From positions 372,001 through 436,000 of the forward strand of contig JACKQL020000012.1 in the NCBI GenBank assembly GCA_018296165.2: a stretch of 64,000 nt of DNA. The letters run 5' to 3'. Made by a program: the position numbers and the translations under genes. This DNA is from Termitomyces sp. T153. Taxonomy: Eukaryota > Basidiomycota > Agaricomycetes > Agaricales > Lyophyllaceae. Within the stretch, counting starts at the first letter, position 1, and each line of letters opens with the position of its first letter. Positions 56,343 to 64,000 of this stretch are shown here, piece after piece. The notes beneath the pieces were generated by a model that was not told where the DNA came from, made no database searches, and saw nothing but the letters and a program-made list of their open reading frames with translations.

Positions 56343-59293
56343 TCATCGGCAGGGAGCCACTCGTAGGGCACAGGAGTACTCACCAGCAGCCAACACCTCT
56401 TCCCAACCCTCTTCGAATAGTTCAGGGTTGGAGGTAGGATCCGCGATGGATGCGGCAATTTTTGGGCGTTTCTTGCTGGAGAGATCAGCCTTCCAAGCCT
56501 CAACAGCTCTTGACGCGTAGCTATCGGCGAAAGGAACAGGTCAAATTACAAAGCCAGCAGATGGAAGGAAGAGATTTACGGACCTCGGAGCATATGTGCG
56601 TGCGAACAACGCAGCTTCTGGCGCCCGTTGCGTTTTCACCAGCAGATCGACACACGCACCGGCATCGCCAAGCTGGAATCTTGTCGCGAAAGCAAGGTTA
56701 TTCTGCCCTTTCTCCTCTAGAAGAAAGAAACACAACGAACAGAAGTCAATCACACCGCTCGAACGACCAAGCAAAAAAAAAAAAGTAAGTCACGAACCAG
56801 CCTTTTCCGCCAGCGCCTGCAACCCTGTCCGATCACCCGTCGCCGATAATAGAAGCATCAGCGCACTCAAATCATTCGCCTTCTCAAAACACTCCCGTGC
56901 AAGGTCGAATCTCCATACAGTCAACGCACGATCTCCCAAAGCCTTCCATTTCAACTCGGCTTCAGTTTCCGGCACGTTGCGCGTGATCTCGAGCGCGGTA
57001 TCAAGGTCATCCAGCTGGAGCGCAAGGTCGAACTTGTGGTCCGGGTCAGTGGTAAGCTGAATCGCCAGCTCCTTTAGGTCTGAATGGAAGAATCAACAAT
57101 AATCGGCAAATAGATGGGTGGTAAGATGACGTACCCTTGCTTTCCAGGAACCGAGCAACTTTATTCAGCTGATCCTTCGGCAGAGTAGGCAGAATTTCGG
57201 CAGCCGCGTCCATGTCTCCTCGCAATACGGCGGTCTGATACTCAACAACAGTGAGTGAAAGCGAGTAGCCGTAGATGTGCATATCTTTGTCAGCAAGATA
57301 TACGCGATTGTGCGAGGGCATGTACCCGAGGAGGTAGAGGGGGCTGTTCGAAAGACAACAATGAATTTCTGAAGGGATGAAGACAGATTAAAGAGACTTA
57401 CGTGTCGAAAGGGCTGATGGTATAAGAGTCATTGCCAACGAAGTAGCACAGACGATTGTTTGCAGTGGTATAGATGAAGCAGTCGCCAACCCACTTGGCC
57501 GTCTTCACGCTAGCAAACGAATCAAGCAAATAGTCTAAGCTAGGTAAAAATACTATTCACCTTTCAGAGACATCGGCAATAATCTCAAAGGCTTCTTCAA
57601 CACCCTCATCAGTTATCGGTGATCCCTCTTCAACTTTGGCGTCGTATGCTTCTTGGTCGAAGCGAAGGATGTAGAATGAGTCTGCAGAAGTGATGGCAAC
57701 TAGTGAGCCGGTCCCCGACCAGTACACCTTACGAGCACATTAGAACCAAGTCATCCTGATAATCTTGCGGGAAGACTTACATTCTTTGCATCCACATCGA
57801 TCCGTCTCACAATCTCGCCAGTCTCCCAATCCCAGAACACGACAAACCCGGCACCACGCGCACCAAGGAGAGTTCCTCCATGCAGACTATCAACGGCCCA
57901 GCTTCCAGAGCCCTTCATTCCCGTTCCTGGACGCTCCTTGAAGTTCTTGTAGACCTTCAGTTTGACCTTACTCTCGAGTACCGCATAGGTGTTGGAGTCC
58001 GGCCCCCACGCAAAAGAGATACCATTACCGAATGCCTTGTTACGCCATGCAAGCGCGGTGTAGATGATATGTTCACCATCGCCAACAACTGTCACGAAAC
58101 GGCCGTTGGGTGAATGGAAGAGAGATTGCGCAAAGATCTCGGTATTGCCAATTTCTTTGACGGATAGAGGCAGCCGGGAGCCATCAGACTGGGAAGTGAC
58201 ATCGTCTGATAAGAGTTGGAGGTTTCCTGACAAAACCTCGTGGTTCCTGGTATAGACGAGCTTGCCAGAGGGGTCCAAGCTGAATGTGGGCTCATCCCGC
58301 CCAAGCTTAATCACAACAACACCTTCGTCGAAACCAAACGCGACTTCGTTTGCATCCTTGCGAAGGGCTATGCACCAGGCGCGTTCGAGTGCATATGAGA
58401 GAGTATTTTCAATGCGGTATGTACCGCTGTTCCATATCTTAATGGCGCCATCTTCGCTACCCGAGATGATAATCGGCAAGTTAGGATGGAAGATAGCAAA
58501 GGAGACATTGTTTGTATGGCCTTCCATTGTCTGGACACAACTCTTGCTGAGATAGTCCCAAACTTTCACAGTCTTATCATCTCCAGTTGTGACAAGATAT
58601 GGTTTGTCTGAACCGGGATAGAAGTCGACGTAGTTTACGCCCTTCTCATGCGCATCCATGGTGAAATTTGCTGTAGGTGAGCCGATAGACCACATCTTAA
58701 CGGTACGATCGAGACAGGCGGAGGCGAAGGTGTTAGAATCTTTGGGATTAAACGCGAGGTTCATGATGTAGTGCGTATGGCCTTCGTATACCTTCAAAAG
58801 CGTCAATATAACGCGACTCTCACCAAATGATTCCTACCTGAATGTTCTTCCAATTCTTCTCCCAGTCCCAGGCCTTGATCGTCATGTCGTCGCTTCCAGT
58901 GAGCACAATGCTCGCAGTCGGGTGAACCGTCAAACATCGAATGTAGTCAGGATGCGCTTCAAAGGAAGCAACTTTCTCCATCGTGTTGTAGTTGAAGACG
59001 CGCAGTTGGAAGTCATCTGATCCAGCCACAAACCAGTTCTTTCGCGCAATGAACTTGACGCAGCGCACAGGGACTTCCGCGACCTCAAAAGTCTTCACAA
59101 TGACGCCAGTTTCATGATTATAGATGTTGACCGAGCCATTGTAGAGACCAGTTAGCAGCCATGGTTCTGTCGGATGAAAGTCGACGCCCTTGACACGATC
59201 TGACCGCGAGAATAGTTTTCGCTATTACTACTATTCAACGAGCCTGGAAAGACAAAATGATGCAATTGAACATACATTCACTTCAAAAAGCAT
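56343..59293 (-). CDS. SEC27: Coatomer subunit beta' (COPI coat)
   Basis: ATG at 59293 (MLFEVN) then [20 protein letters not shown] as in yeast Sec27. Exons: 59293-59276, 59221-58838, 58791-57781, 57727-57561, 57509-57402, 57343-57135, 57079-56798, 56716-56584, 56520-56343; introns are 46-81 bp and the frame is consistent; 829 aa against 889 in yeast. N-terminal WD40 propeller repeats (about 10-300; [58 protein letters not shown]) bind KKXX cargo signals, followed by a second propeller and an alpha-solenoid ([36 protein letters not shown]). Part of the Golgi-to-ER vesicle coat. The stop used here follows [17 protein letters not shown]; a GTGAGT donor at 56378-56383 could instead splice to another short last exon, so the last about 15 residues are uncertain. 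Confidence 0.95.
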
Positions 59294-61152
59294 TATGCCA
59301 CCCCCAAACGGCCAGAATCTTCAAGAGAAGGTAAGCGAGTGGTGATGAATGTCAGAATACGTGGAATTGCAAGATGAGCGTGTATGTTACGTAAGCGACC
59401 AATAATCACTATTGAATGTCTTTTATCATGTCAATCAGTTTCTTTCGCGCTGAGGACCCTCGAAAAGATGGTCGAGGTCTTGGGACTTAGTCCGAGCACT
59501 GCACTCGAGTCCTCTTATGAATCCACTCTTTACTTTGCCTTGGAGCTCGCTAATGATTGAGAACTCCTCACAGTCATTCTTAATTCTTTGTCGATCGGGA
59601 ACCCGTCTGTTCAACGAAAAGCAAGATCTTGTCAGCCTCCCATGGAAACACCTGTTGGTGTATGACCTTCCAGGCCTTGGGCGCCGAGACTTGGTCCTGT
59701 AACGACTGTGGTTGATCGATCACAGCCCGTTGCAGCGGCTCCAGGTGCAGCTTTCAACGTCACCCGCCCGGGTCTCATTGCCAGCATCCAATGCATACTG
59801 GGGTTGCCCGACTACCTGGATAGGTCTTTCTTGCTGGATCCTAAAGACCAGAGGAAGCTTGATAGGTCGACTCGCATTCAAAAGCAAGACGGTAGTTGCA
59901 GATTTGGCATCTGAGAACGATTCTGGTCATCGTCGTCAGGGCTGCGTCTACAAAGCGAATATGCAACACTTCAGTGGTATGTAATACACAAGCCACCGTA
60001 TGAGCTTTTACTTGTATCTGCTTATTTCGGAAGCAGCATTGCATCCTGATTCTTGTATCAGTGTCATTTTCCAAGTACGTTCGTTGATCCAAATGTTTTG
60101 GCCAACTGTCGAAAGAATATGGGATTGATGACCATTTGCAAAACCTTCTACGTCCCGGCCCTAGCCCTGCTATGGGCTCAGTGATTTGACGCAAAACGCC
60201 TTTTCATGTCTATGTTTGCTTGTAACTTTTTGAATCTCGTCCAATATTGGGGGTACCGAACCTCATAAATGAGTAAGCTTTGAAATCGATGACAATTAAA
60301 TGCTTACTATGTGTTGGACCTTTCGAATTCCTCCAAGTGAAATCACGTCTGATCCATTGTCTGCTATCAAGGTTGATAGTGTCGTTGATGGATTTGATCG
60401 TACGCTAGGAGCACGAATGGCTGGAAGGTGATTCGGACGGTCCATGAATGATTTAGATTGACCAGAATCAGACGTGGCCTTGCTATAGGTGGGCATGAGG
60501 AGTCGAAATGATGAGATGTGTCTCCAATCTTCGACAGTCCGGCCTATCTGATAGATCTCCAATGTGAATTGTGAACTAACGATATGTTGACGGTCCATCG
60601 ATTTCTTTTTCGATTGCCTCGAGCCAACCTAGAATAAGACGAGGACACAAATATTGGGTCATAGAGCATGCTATCATTGGTTAGGAGTTCCAAAATTTTG
60701 ATCAAATCACGAATAGTAAACATCGACAATACCTTTTACCAGCAGACTTCTGGAGCCAGTACTATAACTTCTTAATAAGATCCCACTGCATTAAGTCAAA
60801 GAACGATCGATGTGTTGTTATGTGGGAACGATGTCGGTTGAGCATACAGTCGAAGCTCTCATAACACAGCCCTTATAAATGACCACCATAGTTTTTCAGC
60901 CTGATCAAGTATGTTTGCAGGGAATCATGGGTCACTCCCAATATCCCATAAGCCATAAGCTTTTGGGAGTTGCATAAACCATCATTTGACTGGGAAGGAG
61001 AAAAATCAGTCTCATTTGGTGTAAATTACATTCAATCATGGATTTGAAGTGAGGCTTTCCGGTCTAAAATCACAAGAAGGTGCTTCAAAATCATAAGGAA
61101 AATCTTTGAATAATCCATCAATTTGTGGGCTGGACAGCACAACTGATTCATT
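59294..61152. other. Gene-poor region with an unrecognised coding-like remnant
   Basis: The SEC27 promoter lies at the left. On the plus strand 59466-59915 short frames look coding-like (MVEVLGLSPSTALESSYEST, ELLTVILNSLSIGNPSVQ, then GLIASIQCILGLPDYLDRSF) but are joined only by frameshifts or unproven introns. I cannot assign a family; an old gene fragment is possible. 60200-61100 is A+T-richer and shows no convincing gene. Confidence 0.35.
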
Positions 61153-62892
61153 ATGCCTTCGAAAGCTCTTGAAACACTCAAAACAGGTCTTAATCATCTT
61201 CAAGATCAGATCAAAACATGTCAAGATAATCTTCTACACCGAATCTCACAGCAAGAGGACATTTCCAATTCTAATGAGGAGTGGTTGGATCACAAAGGAA
61301 ACTTGATCGATGCAGAAAGAGTGATTGAGCTTCTTGATGAGGCCTCGGACTATGAACAAGGGCTGGAGCAGTTGGACTCACATCAGAGGATTATTGGATA
61401 AGCTCAGAGAATTAGGAGAGGAGACAAAAGATATCATTGGACCAGGGAATAAAAGAAAACATGTGTCACAACTCACTTGATTCAAAAGTTTGATTGATGT
61501 ATGATTATTAGGGCCTGAGCATTGCAAGATCATGCCACAGTCAGAGAAGAGAAAGGCAGGGCCTGTCTTCACAAAGAAGGAAAATGCAATGTTGATTCAA
61601 AAGGTCAAGATTCTTGATTGGCATCATGCACAGAGCCCCAAGTTCAAGCAAGGAAAGACTGCTGAGTACTGGAACAATTTGTATCTGTCCGGTTCCGCTG
61701 ACCACAGGGGCTCAGCTTAACTGCGCAAGTCCTTACTAGGCAGATGTGATGTCCTGCACTTATAACCTAGTGCTCTGGAGTAGTCCAGACTTCAGATACT
61801 TGCAAGGATAAGTGAAGGGGAGCAGTCTGAGCAAGTCCAGAGTGGTCCAAGGAAGTCTAAGACCAGGTACATTAGGTATTGGGTTTGGAGGGGCATCAGG
61901 TACAAGTCCATAGGCAAATGTATAGATTGTGAGGCAAGCAGGGGCTTTGCAAGTGATGGGAGCAGAGTTGGAGTTTGATGGGGGATCAATTAATGATGAT
62001 GGGCTCTGGGGCCAAGCATAGAGCAAGATCTGGAGTTAACTTAGGAATGTTCAAGGTTGTAGTGTATGCATGGAGTTCATAATGATGTCAGAGTTGAAAG
62101 GAACTTAGGAATGATAAGGGAAATAGAGATAGTCAAGGCAAGACAGAGACAAGAATGAAATAGATTGAGAGAGATATGAGACTAGAGGCAGAAATAGAGA
62201 AAAGACCAGGAGGCATAATGAACATGGAATGAAACAAGAAACAGTAACCAAGATAATGTAATATCAAGACTAAGGTAGCAGATGCTACTCTACAGCTTAT
62301 ATACTAACTACTGGACCTCCTCCGGGGGCTGAGGGTGCAGCACCAGGGCTTGTCTGAGCCATGCAGGGTTGACAGGTGTTGGTTCTGATCAGATGGTGGG
62401 CCATAGTGATATTCTGATGGGAACTGATAGGAACATGGTTGGCCCTGTAGTTGTTGGAGAGTTCTCGAGTGGTTGTGTAGGTTGTGGGGGCAAGTCAGCA
62501 ACATGTACCTGGGTTAGGAGAGATGGAGGAGGGGCCCAGGGGCTTGGAAGGAGAAGGGGAAATGCTGGGATCTGCAGGGGATGCATTGGGGTTTGCTGGA
62601 GAAGCATCAGAGTTAGCCAGGGCAGGTGCTGAGGGTGGACAAAGGTTGTGGTGAGTCTGGGGGAACTCTGGGGAGGCAGGGCAGCTTGGGGGAGAGGGCC
62701 AGAGGTCTGGAAATTGGTCATGATAGTATCCAAATCTATGTCTAAAGCAACCCATCATCTCAGCTTGGCTAAAGGGCAAAGCAAGGATCTGTCAGATGTA
62801 TGAAGAAGAACAAGGACTAGGGCATGCAGGAGACATCAAATAACAAAGGCAGTCTGAACATCTGGAGACAAATGAGATGCTCAAGCTCTGAG
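61153..62892 (+). pseudogene. Pogo/CENP-B-type transposase N-terminus, split by a solo LTR
   Basis: ATG 61153 opens MPSKALETLKTGLNHLQDQI, a helical N-terminal segment (82 codons). It continues after a frameshift as LDKLRELGEETKDIIGPGNK and, from 61532, GPVFTKKENAMLIQKVKILD then GKTAEYWNNLY. The LTR at 61686-62725 interrupts it. Removing the LTR and one GTATC gives NNLYPNLCLKQPIISAWLKG and EEEQGLGHAGDIK, a CENP-B-type helix-turn-helix as in pogo/Tigger (DDE_1) transposases. A stop follows at about 62840 and the frame is cut at about 62892 by gypsy G, so the DDE catalytic domain is absent. Confidence 0.72.
61686..62725 (-). repeat. Solo LTR of the non-autonomous family, in the transposase remnant
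   Basis: In minus orientation it starts TATCATGACC at 62725 and ends CGGAACCGGACA at 61686, flanked by GTATC on both sides (61681-61685, 62726-62730). Contains the TATATAAG box (about 62294-62301) and the TCTTGATATTA start motif. 1040 bp, with almost no CpG left. Confidence 0.9.
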
Positions 62893-63310
62893 ACTTGATA
62901 GTCCTGAACCAGATAAAGAGACTCATCCTTCTTCTTAATGAAAAAGACTGGGGAGGCTATTTGTAACTTGGAAGGTTGTATCCATCCAGAGCTAAGATTA
63001 TCCTGTAGGAACCCATCCTACTCATCCTGCTCACAGGGCACAAGTGGATAGACTTTGCAGCTGGAGGGTTCTGCATCAGGTAACAACTTGATTCCATGAT
63101 CCCACTGCTTGCACTTTGGAAGTGAATCAAATGATGGCTTGGAGAATACATCCTCAAAATTGTGCAGGTGAACAGGAACCATGCTACAAAAGGGCTTGGG
63201 CTGGAAATTTACTGAAAACACCTTGGCCAGATGTTGAGAAGTGGTCTGATTGGCCCAGATCTCTGCCACTGTAGGAAGGAAGCAGAGGGTCATAGCATAG
63301 ATCCTATCAC
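62893..63310 (-). pseudogene. Linker and start of RT of G
   Basis: Reads [60 protein letters not shown] and, after shifts, FIKKKDESLYLVQDYQ. It contains only the fingers part of RT, without the catalytic box. It corresponds to 20930-21310 of B. Confidence 0.75.
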
Positions 63311-63397
63311 CTACCTCAATGGTTTTGTCTAGAGACTTAGAGTCCAGAGTGCTGGCAGATTCTCCTTCACATCTGTCTTCCTCTTAAGGTTCACACC

Positions 63398-63960
63398 TCA
63401 CACCTTGGACATCCTCATAGAGGGAATGCCAGAGGGGAGGGGATCCAGGAGGTCAAGATTATAATGAAGATGCCCAGCATGACAGGTGTGCATGGCAGCA
63501 CACTTGCAAACCTTTACTCTGTGCTCCTTACAGGCTCCTTTGGCACAAGTCATGCAATGACAAGGACAGTGACTCATCTTCATCTTGGCCTTAGTCCAGT
63601 CAATCTTGGGGTTATGTTTATGTAACCAGGTGCACCCCAAGATCATGTCTTGCTTCCCCAAACTAGTGATGGCAAAAGCAGCTTACTCTGAGTGGTCCCA
63701 GTAATGAAGAATCAGGTCCACCACTAAATGAATAGAGCCAGCTTCATTGAGTGTGCCATCAACATTGTACACAGGGATAAGATGAGAGAGGGAATGAATG
63801 GTGAGACAATGTTGTTGCACATAGTCTGTGTTGAGGAAGTGGCCCATTGCTCCACTGTTAAGCAGGGCAACTACACTTTCATTTCACTTTTTATCTGTAG
63901 CTTCAAGGAGTTGGTAGAAGGGGTGGAGGCAACAATGTACTCACAGGGGAGATAGTGTTC
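63398..63960 (-). pseudogene. Protease of G, catalytic Asp lost
   Basis: The motif reads ALLNSGAMGHFL (about 63870-63835), Asn replacing the catalytic Asp, then LIPVYNVDGTLNEAGSI and, after a stop, GKQDMILGCTWLHKHNPKID. A Cys/His-rich stretch (MSHCPCHCMTCAKGACKEH) follows as in B. Confidence 0.75.
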
Positions 63961-64000
63961 TCATGCAGGAATCTGGAGGCATGGGTTAGGAGGTGTATTC

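Larger units (their letters stand above)
62893..64000 (-). mobile_element. Gypsy G fragment, minus strand, runs off the window
   Basis: Minus-strand protease (63960-63398), linker and the first RT blocks, ending at VQDYQV (about 62895) where transposase sequence begins. No LTR of its own is visible at the left end, so it was truncated there by deletion or rearrangement. Related most closely to element B. Confidence 0.78.

Overview
The window looks like a TE-rich basidiomycete (Agaricomycetes-type) nuclear chromosome. Host genes are split by many 46-65 bp introns, there is an intron-bearing tRNA-Tyr, a coatomer beta' gene and a hexose transporter, and about three quarters of the window is retrotransposon sequence. 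I cannot name the species.

Layout. 1-34673 is a nest of decayed LTR retrotransposons. In order: gypsy A1 (+, 1-5130), gypsy A2 (-, 5131-9804), gypsy E (+, 9805-12778), a copia element (+, 12779-17247), gypsy B (+, 18038-24630, complete, TSD GGTTG), gypsy C (+, 24649-27480) and gypsy D (-, 27481-34673). All the gypsy elements share one chromovirus plan: Gag with zinc knuckle, aspartic protease, RT, RNase H, integrase, chromodomain. All have stops or frameshifts. 34674-45130 is a decayed Helitron-type Pif1 helicase (-), split by an intact-ended, non-autonomous LTR element at 37509-44761 (TSD GCTGC). That element has no recognisable gag-pol; its interior carries an antisense coiled-coil ORF and a nested solo LTR.

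45370-59293 is a gene island: two tandem paralogues of unknown function (the first frameshifted), a nine-exon alpha/beta hydrolase, tRNA-Tyr(GUA), a 19-exon MFS hexose transporter (-) and the coatomer beta' subunit SEC27/COPB2 (-). From 61153 the TE landscape resumes with a CENP-B/pogo-type transposase remnant split by a solo LTR (TSD GTATC), followed by part of another minus-strand gypsy element running off the window.

The most informative signals are mechanistic. (1) In the non-autonomous element and in gypsy A2 and B, an 11-12 nt motif inside the LTR is exactly complementary to a site just inside the 5' LTR, the arrangement known from self-priming Tf1/sushi chromoviruses. (2) One LTR family occurs six times in 64 kb, four of them solo LTRs with 5 bp target duplications. 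(3) CpG loss tracks element age and accounts for the D-to-N change in the RT catalytic YLDD box of three elements. (4) The non-autonomous element carries a roughly 1.1 kb antisense reading frame.
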